A stretch of DNA of 51,005 nt. Source: Odoribacter sp. Its GTDB lineage: Bacteria; Bacteroidota; Bacteroidia; Bacteroidales; Marinifilaceae. Location of the stretch: assembly GCA_020024465.1 (NCBI GenBank), contig JAHHTT010000010.1:1-51005 (forward strand), read 5' to 3'. Position 1 is the first letter of the stretch, and each line of letters begins with the position of its first letter. The position numbers and the translations under genes are program-made. The notes under the pieces were generated by a model, which was not told the origin of the DNA, searched no databases, and worked only from the letters and a program-made list of their open reading frames with translations. This document shows, piece after piece, positions 8,901 through 16,429 of this stretch.

Positions 8901-11600
8901 ACCCCAGGCAAGCAAGAAGAGTGGCAACTAGACATCACTAATCATGGGCAAATCACTTTTGCAGAAGTACTTGCCATGATGTACGATGCTTCATTGGATA
9001 AATTTGCTCCACACAATTTTAAGTTTAATCCTCAATTACTGAATCTATATGCCTCCCCACATTTTTACCCCCAACAGAGGCTGTACAATAAACAATCCAT
9101 GCATTTAATCGGCACGAAAGCTGTCTATTCTAGCACGAATATTCCTGCATTCTCATTTAATACACTAAATTTATACAGTCCTCCGCGTGTAAATAATTTG
9201 CTGCATACCACTCGCACGAAAATGCAAACAAACAACGCACCGATTGATATATCCACGGATTTTGAAACGTATGGTATGAAAGCAGAAGCAGAAATTATAA
9301 CAGACGAAGCTACAGCCTCTGTACCCAAAGGAGCCATACAGCTACGTGAAAATCTACAGTCAACGGCATTCTTCTACCCTCAATTACAAACAGACTCCAC
9401 AGGCAAAGTAAATATCCGATTTACAGTACCCGATGCATTGACCCGTTGGAAATTCATAGCCCTCGCCACAACTCAGGATATGGGATCTGACCAAATCGAA
9501 CACTATATTACCACTTGCAAACCACTAATGATACGTCCCAATCTGCCCCGTTTCCTGCGTTGCGAAGACCAAACAGAGATTAAAGCAATAATCAGCAATC
9601 TATCAGACTCTCTGCAGCAAGGAACTGCAACATTAGAACTATTGCATCCTGGCACAAACGAAATAATTCTTAGAAGAGAAGACTCGTTTAAAATCAATGC
9701 AAGACAAAATAGTCCTGTCAGTTTCACATTTAAAGTTCCCAATCAGCACGACCTCGTTATATGCCGCATCATTGCAAAAGGTAGTGATTTTAATGACGGT
9801 GAACAGCAATATCTGCCTATTCTCTCAAACAAGATATCGGTAAATACAACGCTACCCATTTTTGTCAACACTGCCGGAAAGCATACTTTCGTGCTAAAAG
9901 AAAAAAATATGAACAGCCAAAATTATCGTCTTACTCTCGAAATGACAGCCAACCCGACATGGTATGCCATACAAGCTTTACCGACATTACAACAACCAGC
10001 GCACGAAAATGCAATTGATTTAGCAGCAGCATATTACGTAAATGCTATAGCATCATACATTGTAAATGCAAATCCTGTTATTGCAGATGCCATTTCCCAA
10101 TGGAAAAAAAGAGATACCCAAGAACTCATTTCTCCTTTATTAAAAAATCCTGAACTAAAATCCATTTTAGCTGAAACGACGCCATGGGCATTGGAAGCAC
10201 AAAACGAAACAGAAAGAATGCAAAGTCTGTCGGAACTTTTTGACAAAAATCGTCTAGATTATCTGCAAAAACAAACACTACAAAAACTAATTGAATTACA
10301 AACAAAAGAAGGCGGCTGGAGCTGGTTTAAAAATATGCCTTCCAACACATTTATAACACTGAATATTCTAAATATCATACAACGCGTAGCCCTCCATGCC
10401 CAACAACCATTAAGTGAACAAGAAAAAACAATACAATTTAAAGCTATTCGATATCTTGACAAGGAAATCATAAAAGCCTACGAGAAAAAAGTAAAACACA
10501 TTACTTATGAACAAGTAGTATATCTATATGTACGCTATTTATATTGTGACATTCCTTTTGGAGAAGCATTAACTGCGCATAAACACTTTATGCAACTCGC
10601 CCTCAAACAATGGGGACAAGCTTCTTTTTATGAAAAAGCCCTATTGGCTATGACCTTTCAACATTATGGCTTCAAAGAAGAGGCTCAGAAAGTGATAGAA
10701 TCGCTTCGCCAATATGCCGTAGTTACACCAGAAAACGGCATGTACTGGCCAAATAATAGAAACATAGCATCCCACAATTCTACGATTCAAACACATACGG
10801 CCATATTGGAAGCTTTCAACGAAATCAATGGTTACTCACAAGAGATTAAGCAAATGCAACAATGGCTGCTACGGCAGAAAGAAGCGCAAAACTGGGGATC
10901 CGTTCCTTCGACAATAGATGCTATCCATGCCATACTGCTTGGTGACAATAACATATTAGCGACCAAAGAAACAGTTAACATAAAAGTAGGCTCACACCAT
11001 CTCTCAACAGCAGATGCCAATAATATGGCTGGTTATTTGAAAGTATCATATCCAGCAAATAAAATTACACCGAAAATGCAAAAAATAGAAATCGACAAAC
11101 AAACTTCGATTCCTAGCTGGGGAGGTATCTATTTACAAAGTTTCCAAAAACTAGCCGATATAAAGATGCAGGAGACGATTCTCAAAGTCGACAAAAAACT
11201 GTACTCAGAAACAATAAATGAAAAAGGGAAAAAAGAATTAATTCCCATAGACGGACGCTCCTTAAAAACAGGAGAAAAGATAATTATCCGTCTTTCACTT
11301 TCTATCAAACAGGATATGGAATACCTGCACTTAAAAGATCTAAGAGCAGCATGTCTGGAACCCACAGAACAACTTTCAGGATATGAATACCAAAATGGCA
11401 TATTCTATTATAAAGAAGTAAAAGATGCCAACACCAATTTCTTCTTCGATTTCCTACCACGCGGGTATTATGTCATTGAATACTCAGCATGGGTAAATCA
11501 AAGCGGAATCTATCAAGATGGTATTGCTAATTTACAATGTATTTACACTCCTATTTACAATGCCTATAGCAATACAAATAAAATTATAGTAACTGAATAA
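5928..11600 (+). CDS. Alpha-2-macroglobulin family envelope protein lacking the thioester motif
   Basis: This 1890-residue protein belongs to the bacterial alpha-2-macroglobulin family, large envelope proteins thought to trap or inhibit attacking proteases. The signal peptide carries a lipobox (LLLLITGC, Cys16), so it is probably a lipoprotein. An N-terminal helical region of about 400 residues precedes the macroglobulin domains. TDRSIYRPGETIYFKGYSW near residue 560 is the MG2-type signature. PDALTRWKFIALATTQDMG near 1170 marks the A2M core. KEGGWSWFKNMP and later helical repeats form the thioester-domain fold. The place where CxEQ would lie reads LQQPAHENA (about residue 1355), so there is no thioester cysteine and covalent trapping is not expected. 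The C-terminus (NFFFDFLPRGYYVIEYSAW) is typical of Bacteroidota members. It stands alone, with no pbpC neighbour. Confidence 0.9.
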   Translation: MKLHYFLSLLLLITGCTTLAQTKQQDSLIKYYSKFPEIAIQKADSLYRIGIKKKDNVLILKSLILRTSFTLRKDYDQYPQQIQYLEKIISEEKDIAMRSLLHSYVGELYHDFYLRNAWTINQYTPLADEIPTNMNLWSKNLFDSKINEHLRMSINPKEILKKTSVNIYDKLLIKGAASDSLQPTLYDFLCHRFFQLTPQSAQEYDYCQKCPPELYGDVHTFIAFPLPDSCDHTLQVWQQLLAFRLQEKNKVPAALIWADLERIRKINSLYHLSKCKDLYAQTLKRMIHEYTNHPLVIEIIADYAIHLYYQSYSKSPNEQDKIRKEILDICEDGIRRYSSYSRIGRLKSIINKLKNCSANIHFPKEVYPGEEFKIRLNYINLQQLQLEIIKLPDNTMLHYDTWQYTDNTDTGSPHQLLTLNLKEKLVYQDTIICMKGLPAGIYAIRIYGKKFKKEPYKTLVSTSLTGIQQNDENTTRLQILDVNSGFPVANANILFYHFNHLHFQQIGKMTTNQEGFVNYKKENNQKIYYRIINQKNPDSYAFSLETSYHYPQVSNKSNTQLITDRSIYRPGETIYFKGYSWTSTTNHLKANQNKKHQIIFKDANKKEISKINTTSNQFGSFTGSFMIPNNAMSGTYYLQDQENYHHIQVVEYRRPEFEVILETPEQFFHDGDTIRIKGKAISYSGVNIANTLIQYTVESIGYSKRYERYTIPGGKVFTNSLGEFEIQFIAHKTKSDKITPMMHRFYHVIASLTDSKGETQESSINIPVYHDKAKPILEIPWRIDKTSPAVFSINLSNYPTDKAQEVYYSLERLVKQTDLTQKIDTTIEKKIAEGKQTILKRDSVILQLTNESSGAYLFTAECNNMKEQQVFYLYSPKDKCPPMATYSWLIEEKTVCQDKEKARILFGSSLENIYVQYEVFSNNKSVLSQHAVLNNEITAIEIPYLKEYANEIYLYIHYLKNKHYTSHSIKLRRQQNLPQIKIKTTVLRDRLTPGKQEEWQLDITNHGQITFAEVLAMMYDASLDKFAPHNFKFNPQLLNLYASPHFYPQQRLYNKQSMHLIGTKAVYSSTNIPAFSFNTLNLYSPPRVNNLLHTTRTKMQTNNAPIDISTDFETYGMKAEAEIITDEATASVPKGAIQLRENLQSTAFFYPQLQTDSTGKVNIRFTVPDALTRWKFIALATTQDMGSDQIEHYITTCKPLMIRPNLPRFLRCEDQTEIKAIISNLSDSLQQGTATLELLHPGTNEIILRREDSFKINARQNSPVSFTFKVPNQHDLVICRIIAKGSDFNDGEQQYLPILSNKISVNTTLPIFVNTAGKHTFVLKEKNMNSQNYRLTLEMTANPTWYAIQALPTLQQPAHENAIDLAAAYYVNAIASYIVNANPVIADAISQWKKRDTQELISPLLKNPELKSILAETTPWALEAQNETERMQSLSELFDKNRLDYLQKQTLQKLIELQTKEGGWSWFKNMPSNTFITLNILNIIQRVALHAQQPLSEQEKTIQFKAIRYLDKEIIKAYEKKVKHITYEQVVYLYVRYLYCDIPFGEALTAHKHFMQLALKQWGQASFYEKALLAMTFQHYGFKEEAQKVIESLRQYAVVTPENGMYWPNNRNIASHNSTIQTHTAILEAFNEINGYSQEIKQMQQWLLRQKEAQNWGSVPSTIDAIHAILLGDNNILATKETVNIKVGSHHLSTADANNMAGYLKVSYPANKITPKMQKIEIDKQTSIPSWGGIYLQSFQKLADIKMQETILKVDKKLYSETINEKGKKELIPIDGRSLKTGEKIIIRLSLSIKQDMEYLHLKDLRAACLEPTEQLSGYEYQNGIFYYKEVKDANTNFFFDFLPRGYYVIEYSAWVNQSGIYQDGIANLQCIYTPIYNAYSNTNKIIVTE

Positions 11601-11621
11601 AAAAAACTGATCTTATCCATA

Positions 11622-11657
11622 AAAAGAGAGCAGAATAATGGAATACTGCTCTCTTTT
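11622..11657. terminator. Bidirectional terminator between A2M gene and response regulator
   Basis: A 12-bp perfect stem (aaaagagagcag/ctgctctctttt) with a 12-base loop is A-rich on its left and T-rich on its right. It can therefore stop transcription from both convergent genes. Confidence 0.85.
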
Positions 11658-11679
11658 CATACAATACTTTCAAAATAAA

Positions 11680-12369
11680 TCATTCTTCGATTACCAACCG
11701 AAAACCAGATCCATGAACATTTTCGATTCTTATGTTCTGATCATCCTTGAAATATTTTCTCAATTTTGTTACGTAAACATCCATACTTCTAGCCGTAAAA
11801 TAATCATTTGTACCCCATATCTCTGTCAAAGCCTTTTCACGAGGCAACAAACCATCCCGATAATTGTAAAGAAGTTCCAATAATCTAGCCTCCTTAGGTG
11901 TCAATTTTATCTGCTCGTCATTTTTAGAGATGATACGCAATTCAGTATTGAATTCATATGCGCCAATATTTATAAACCTAGATTTTTGCTCGACCTCTTC
12001 GTGTTTACTACGACTAAGAATCGCTTTTATCTTCAGTATCAGTACTTCAGAATCAAATGGTTTAACGATATAATCATCCGCACCAATTTCATACCCTTGC
12101 TTCATATCATCCTTCATACTTTTAGCGGTAATATATACAAATGGCACAGCAATATCCAACTCATGGATTTTTTTACCTAAAGTAAATCCATCCATTTCAG
12201 GCATCATCACATCCAATAAACAAATATCATATTTATTCTTTTTAAAAGCTTCTAACCCTTCATTACCATTAACACATAAGGTCACATCATAATCTGACAG
12301 TTCCAAATAAGACTTCAGTACAGAACCGAAACAAGGATCGTCTTCCACTAATAATATTCTCTGTGCCAT
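11680..12369 (-). CDS. rprY: OmpR/PhoB-family response regulator, RprY-like
   Basis: This two-component response regulator has 229 residues. The receiver domain (about 1-120) has the acidic pocket VEDD at residues 8-11, the phosphoacceptor Asp53 in CLLDVMMPEMDGF, Thr81 and Lys103 (IVKPFD). A linker leads to a winged-helix trans_reg_C domain (about 135-229) with TPKEARLLELL, LPREKALTEIWG and MDVYVTKLRKY. It lies 18 bases after the sensor kinase gene on the same strand, so the pair is co-transcribed. The RprXY pair is conserved in Bacteroidales, where RprY has been linked to envelope and oxidative stress genes and to promoters near tRNA synthetases. The symbol rests on resemblance and pairing, not an alignment. 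Confidence 0.85.
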   Translation of the reverse strand: MAQRILLVEDDPCFGSVLKSYLELSDYDVTLCVNGNEGLEAFKKNKYDICLLDVMMPEMDGFTLGKKIHELDIAVPFVYITAKSMKDDMKQGYEIGADDYIVKPFDSEVLILKIKAILSRSKHEEVEQKSRFINIGAYEFNTELRIISKNDEQIKLTPKEARLLELLYNYRDGLLPREKALTEIWGTNDYFTARSMDVYVTKLRKYFKDDQNIRIENVHGSGFRLVIEE

Positions 12370-12387
12370 ACATTTTATATTTAAATT

Positions 12388-13947
12388 CTATAATTCTATT
12401 TCTACCAATGTTCCTTTATTTTTCTTAGAAGCCAACCTAACCGTACCTCCATGCAATTCCACAATTGATTTTACATAACTCAATCCCAATCCGAATCCCT
12501 TAACATTATGTACATTTCCACTAGGAACTCTATAAAAACGCTTGAATACCTTTTTTTGCGCATCTTTTGAAATTCCAATGCCACGATCTTGAACTCCTAT
12601 AAGTAAATGTCCATTTTTGACTTGAGTATATACCTTTATCTCTGGAATTCCTCCAGAATATTTAATTGCATTATCAATCAAATTGCATACTACATTCATC
12701 AAATGAACTTCATCGACTTTTCTTATTAATTCTCCTTCTTCCAAATGGTATTCCAATGAACCTCCGGCATCTTGCACCAATAACATAAAATGCCCAACAG
12801 CTTCACGAACAAGTTCATTTACATCTGCATCAACTAAATTTACCTGCAATTCCTTACGGTCAAGTTTAGCCTGTTGCAATATTCTCTCCACATATTTATT
12901 CATTCGATTATTTTCACTTTTTATCATCGAATTAAATTTAAGTATCTGCTCTCGGTCATTCAATACTTTCTCTTTAGTCAATGCCGAAGTCGCCAATGAA
13001 ATTGTTGCAATTGGAGTTTTAAATTCATGCGTCATGTTATTTATAAAATCATTTTTTATTACAGATAATTTTTGCTGACGCATAATAATACCAATCGTTA
13101 CAATAAAAACACATAACAAACCAAAAATACAAAATCCTGAAGATAAAAATAGCCAACCCATATTTTCTAGCAAAACGGGTTGTACCGATTCAAAACGCAC
13201 CCCTAAATAATAACCTTTCTTAACTAAATCCTGCTGAAACAAATCTACGTAGTATAAATTGTTGGTTCTCCCCGCCTTTACATTATCCAACACATTTTGC
13301 TTCGTCATAATCTCATAAGTAAAAGGTAAATTGATATTATACGCACGAAAATTATTCACCAACATTCCAGCAAGATCAATATTTGCCAATCGCTGCGAAA
13401 CTGAAACATTTTCAGGGTCTTTTTCCTTTACTAAACGCATCATGAACTCTTGCATTTTTTGGCTGAAACGAACATAAAAATCTGCTCCGGAAGTTGTATC
13501 TTGTTGAGGTTGTTCCATTGATCGAATCGTTTGCATCATAAATTCCTGATCTACGATTTTCCCTATTCCCGAATAAATCAATGGTATTGCAGGATTACTC
13601 AGATAAGATCGCCCACTACTCAAACGATTCAAATCGTTATTTAAAAAATTTACAAGATTATCAGCATACCAACCTGTATATTGTCCAGTTCTCTGCCAGG
13701 CTACAATCATATCATTATAATTTTTTATTTCCCCCAACTGCCGATTCATTTCCCTACGATATTTTATATAATTGATTTCATCAATTCTCCCTACAACTTT
13801 ATTCAGCACATCATAAACTTGTGAAGTAAATTTATTCTCCCGTTCTTTGATCGCATACTTAATCCACAGCCATTGTACTACGACGACAGCAGTAAAAGCT
13901 GCAACCATAATAATCAACAATGTATGCAATATTAATTTTTTGATCAT
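12388..13947 (-). CDS. rprX: Membrane sensor histidine kinase, RprX-like
   Basis: This inner-membrane histidine kinase is the partner of the regulator encoded 18 bases downstream. From the ATG at 13947 it has 519 residues. TM1 is about 7-28, a sensor domain of about 235 residues faces the periplasm, and TM2 is about 267-289. The HisKA domain carries the phosphorylated His307 in NNMTHEFKTPIATIS. The HATPase domain shows an N box (CNLIDNAIKYSG), G1 (DRGIGIS) and G2 (GFGLGLSYV). An in-frame ATG exists 21 codons upstream at 14010, but those residues would add a second hydrophobic stretch before a normal TM1, so I prefer 13947. The family role is envelope stress signalling; the ligand is unknown. 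Confidence 0.87.
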   Translation of the reverse strand: MIKKLILHTLLIIMVAAFTAVVVVQWLWIKYAIKERENKFTSQVYDVLNKVVGRIDEINYIKYRREMNRQLGEIKNYNDMIVAWQRTGQYTGWYADNLVNFLNNDLNRLSSGRSYLSNPAIPLIYSGIGKIVDQEFMMQTIRSMEQPQQDTTSGADFYVRFSQKMQEFMMRLVKEKDPENVSVSQRLANIDLAGMLVNNFRAYNINLPFTYEIMTKQNVLDNVKAGRTNNLYYVDLFQQDLVKKGYYLGVRFESVQPVLLENMGWLFLSSGFCIFGLLCVFIVTIGIIMRQQKLSVIKNDFINNMTHEFKTPIATISLATSALTKEKVLNDREQILKFNSMIKSENNRMNKYVERILQQAKLDRKELQVNLVDADVNELVREAVGHFMLLVQDAGGSLEYHLEEGELIRKVDEVHLMNVVCNLIDNAIKYSGGIPEIKVYTQVKNGHLLIGVQDRGIGISKDAQKKVFKRFYRVPSGNVHNVKGFGLGLSYVKSIVELHGGTVRLASKKNKGTLVEIEL

Positions 13948-14030
13948 AGCAAAAGATATAATAGCGGTAAAAATAACACTAATTACAAAAAAATCAAAAT
14001 TTCTTCCCATTCAAAATCGCATACAAAAAA

Positions 14031-14051
14031 GGGATACCTCAAAGGTATCCC
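14031..14051 (-). terminator. Terminator after the DUF4369 gene
   Basis: A 9-bp stem (gggatacct/aggtatccc) with a 3-base loop is followed, reading the minus strand, by TTTTTT. It separates the DUF4369 transcript from the kinase-regulator pair. Confidence 0.85.
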
Positions 14052-14107
14052 TAAAAACAACTAAGTAATAAAAACGGGAAAACAAAACCATCTGCATGGT
14101 TTTTTCT

Positions 14108-14791
14108 TTATTGCATTTTTTCAGCGACAGTTTTATACAAATTACTTTCTTTATTCGGAACATTAATCAATTTGAATAAACGCTTCTGCAAATCAGTACT
14201 ATCCTGCAACTCATCCTGCAACAGAAAAAGAGACAACTCTTGTGTTGGATTAGCTTCAATCAAATTCTTCACATAATTTGCTCGAGCACGAATATAACGC
14301 TGACGCTGCAACTGGAATACTCCTAACATAACCTCATCATTAGCATTACGTTTTTCTTTATTCATCAATTTCTGGATATTTTTATCAATCGGTTCTATCG
14401 GTCCTTCATATTTTTCAGCAAACATTTTTTTTAACTTACTATATTCTTTATCCAAACCAGAACCTTTTACTTCTATTTGATCCGGAAATTTAGCTTTACC
14501 TTGAATCCAAATTTGATCTTTAGAGTCAACTATTGTTGTCAAAGTATTTTTCCCAGCAATATCAATCCACACTCTAGCAGGAATTTGTAATTGTTCTGTT
14601 TCCAAATCAATTTTACCATCTGACACTTCCTGTTGAGCTAATACTACCATACCTTGCTGTCCCGGCATTTCAGCTAACAACTTTACAGTACCTACTAAAT
14701 CTTTTACTTCTCCACGAATCTTCACTTTGTTAGAACTGCATGCACTCATAATTAATGCAATAGCTACGATTATTAAATAAATCTTTTTCAT
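14108..14791 (-). CDS. DUF4369-type lipoprotein without a thioredoxin domain
   Basis: This 227-residue lipoprotein has the lipobox MSAC (Cys18). The N-terminal part (about 23-115: VKIRGEVKDLVGTVKLL, then an isoleucine-rich beta pattern) resembles the DUF4369 domain usually found in front of TlpA-type thioredoxins in Bacteroidota. The remainder is helical and charged (KLMNKEKRNANDEVMLG), matching the linker of such proteins, and it stops before any thioredoxin fold or CxxC. It could be a naturally short paralogue or a truncated one; the reading frame is clean. It has its own promoter (14828-14856) and terminator (14031-14051), so it is a single-gene transcript. A disulfide-reductase partner role with the adjacent TlpA protein is only inferred. 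Confidence 0.65.
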   Translation of the reverse strand: MKKIYLIIVAIALIMSACSSNKVKIRGEVKDLVGTVKLLAEMPGQQGMVVLAQQEVSDGKIDLETEQLQIPARVWIDIAGKNTLTTIVDSKDQIWIQGKAKFPDQIEVKGSGLDKEYSKLKKMFAEKYEGPIEPIDKNIQKLMNKEKRNANDEVMLGVFQLQRQRYIRARANYVKNLIEANPTQELSLFLLQDELQDSTDLQKRLFKLINVPNKESNLYKTVAEKMQ

Positions 14792-14827
14792 CTTTTATTA
14801 TATTTGTGGTAAATACGAATATGGAAA

Positions 14828-14856
14828 CAAAGATAATAAAAAACTATATCTCACAA
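14828..14856 (-). promoter_or_regulatory. Promoter of the DUF4369 lipoprotein gene
   Basis: On the minus strand, TATCTTTG (14828-14835) matches the -7 consensus and TTG (14854-14856) fits the -33 box with an 18-base spacer. The start codon is about 37 bases downstream. Confidence 0.65.
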
Positions 14857-14906
14857 GAGATTTTTTAAAATTGTTTGAGAATTAGATTTTTTATATAAAC
14901 CTTATT

Positions 14907-16241
14907 TTAAACTCCTAAAGCTTCCAAGTATTGAATTATTTGCCCTGACGGACGCGGAGCATTAGAACTAATAATTTTTCCATCCGGAGCTATCAAAATA
15001 AAACGTGGCACGCTAATTATCATATAATTCCTACTAAAATCACTTGATGCATCAACCAAAGTATGTATTCCAGCAACAGAATGCTCATTCAAATAGCTTT
15101 TCCATTTATTTACATTAGCAGGACCATCAATTGCTACAGTCAAGAATTTAATATTACGGCAACAGTATTTTTTTTGTAATAATTCCAAATATGGCAATTC
15201 TGATTTACAAGGGACACACCAAGTTGCCCACACGGTAATATATAAATAAGACCCTCTAAAATCATTTAAGGAAATAAAATGTCCTCTCTGGTCAACTACA
15301 GTAAAATCAGGAGCATTCTTACCTGCCCTTATTCTGTCCCACTGTGCTACCATCTCTTCCATATATGCTACCTTACTCTTATCTGTACATTCTTTTCTAA
15401 ATACCGATAATAAGTAGTCCGCTCCATCCAAACCATTATTTTCCCAAATGTGCCGATAAATAATTTCAGTAAGTAAAAAATTTTTTATCTCAGGATTAGT
15501 AATTTGAGACAAAACATAATCTGCAATGCCATCTGAATAATTCCCTTCCGTACCACCACCCCTCATTCCTTGCAAATAAATATAACTTAATAAAAAAGAT
15601 CTATAATCTTTCGATCCAAACAAGGCATCATTATTCAATGGAAATGAAGCCATAAAATCCACAAATGCTGCACCTGGACGATAATCTGTATCAGAATTGA
15701 TTTTCTGACGATAAATAGGATAAAATGATACTTTTTCCGCTATCGAATAGCGTATTCTTTCTTTTTCCAATCGTGTAAAAGATTCATCAAAATTTTTTGC
15801 TTCCAAAAGCCTGGTTTTCTCATCTATCAATTCTTTCATTTTATTCACAAATTCCTCTTCCCCCAAGGAATAATAATCTTTATCAAAAAATACAGCAACT
15901 TCTTGCTCTTTTAAATAACTATTTATTCCTCCCAAACTACCTCGGAAATACAAAGAACCCGAAAAATTCAATGCATTCATATATATATCCAAATTCTCAC
16001 CTGGACTCAGGTATAAATTCAAAGAATTATGCAACATTGTAACATATCCGCTATGCTCCATGTGGATTACTCCTGAAAAAAAATTATTCTCATCCAAAGA
16101 AAAAGTATAAATACTGTCATCCACCCAAATACTTACAATAGAATCTCCATTCTCCATCCGCCCACTAATCTGTACCGTATTATCGCGTGAACAAGAAACA
16201 AACGATCCCAGCAATAATATAAAAGTAATTAGTTCTTTCAT
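14907..16241 (-). CDS. TlpA-type thioredoxin lipoprotein
   Basis: This 444-residue envelope thiol-disulfide protein begins MKELITFILLLGSFVSCSRD, with the lipobox at Cys17. A DUF4369-like beta region at about 20-110 is followed by a long helical linker. The C-terminal ~140 residues are a thioredoxin fold of the AhpC-TSA/TlpA group: APDFTVVDQRGHFISLNDF, then WATWCVPCKSELPYLELL with the active pair Cys342/Cys345, and the cis-Pro segment ISVPRFILIAPDG. It would reduce or isomerise disulfides in the periplasm or take part in cytochrome maturation. It has its own -7 box at 16283-16290. It is a separate transcript from the downstream DUF4369 gene, though the two share the N-terminal domain type. Confidence 0.87.
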   Translation of the reverse strand: MKELITFILLLGSFVSCSRDNTVQISGRMENGDSIVSIWVDDSIYTFSLDENNFFSGVIHMEHSGYVTMLHNSLNLYLSPGENLDIYMNALNFSGSLYFRGSLGGINSYLKEQEVAVFFDKDYYSLGEEEFVNKMKELIDEKTRLLEAKNFDESFTRLEKERIRYSIAEKVSFYPIYRQKINSDTDYRPGAAFVDFMASFPLNNDALFGSKDYRSFLLSYIYLQGMRGGGTEGNYSDGIADYVLSQITNPEIKNFLLTEIIYRHIWENNGLDGADYLLSVFRKECTDKSKVAYMEEMVAQWDRIRAGKNAPDFTVVDQRGHFISLNDFRGSYLYITVWATWCVPCKSELPYLELLQKKYCCRNIKFLTVAIDGPANVNKWKSYLNEHSVAGIHTLVDASSDFSRNYMIISVPRFILIAPDGKIISSNAPRPSGQIIQYLEALGV

Positions 16242-16282
16242 CTGTTTTCTCCTAATTGAATGTTCTGAAACTCATATATTTG

Positions 16283-16290
16283 CAAATGTA
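16283..16290 (-). promoter_or_regulatory. -7 box of the TlpA gene
   Basis: On the minus strand this reads TACATTTG, matching TAnnTTTG, 42 bases before the start codon. Confidence 0.5.
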
Positions 16291-16363
16291 GATGATTATA
16301 AAGAAAAGACGAGTTAAAGAAAAGCTAAATATATGAAAATATGACTACAAAACATTTACAAAA

Positions 16364-16393
16364 AAAGGCTATAGTTTTACAACTACAGCCTTT
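16364..16393 (-). terminator. Terminator after the OmpA/TPR lipoprotein gene
   Basis: A 13-bp stem (one G-U pair) with loop ttac lies 37 bases past the stop of the minus-strand gene and is followed by a run of T on that strand. Confidence 0.85.
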
Positions 16394-16429
16394 ATCAATA
16401 TGCTTTTATCTATTGATTTTATAACTTCA

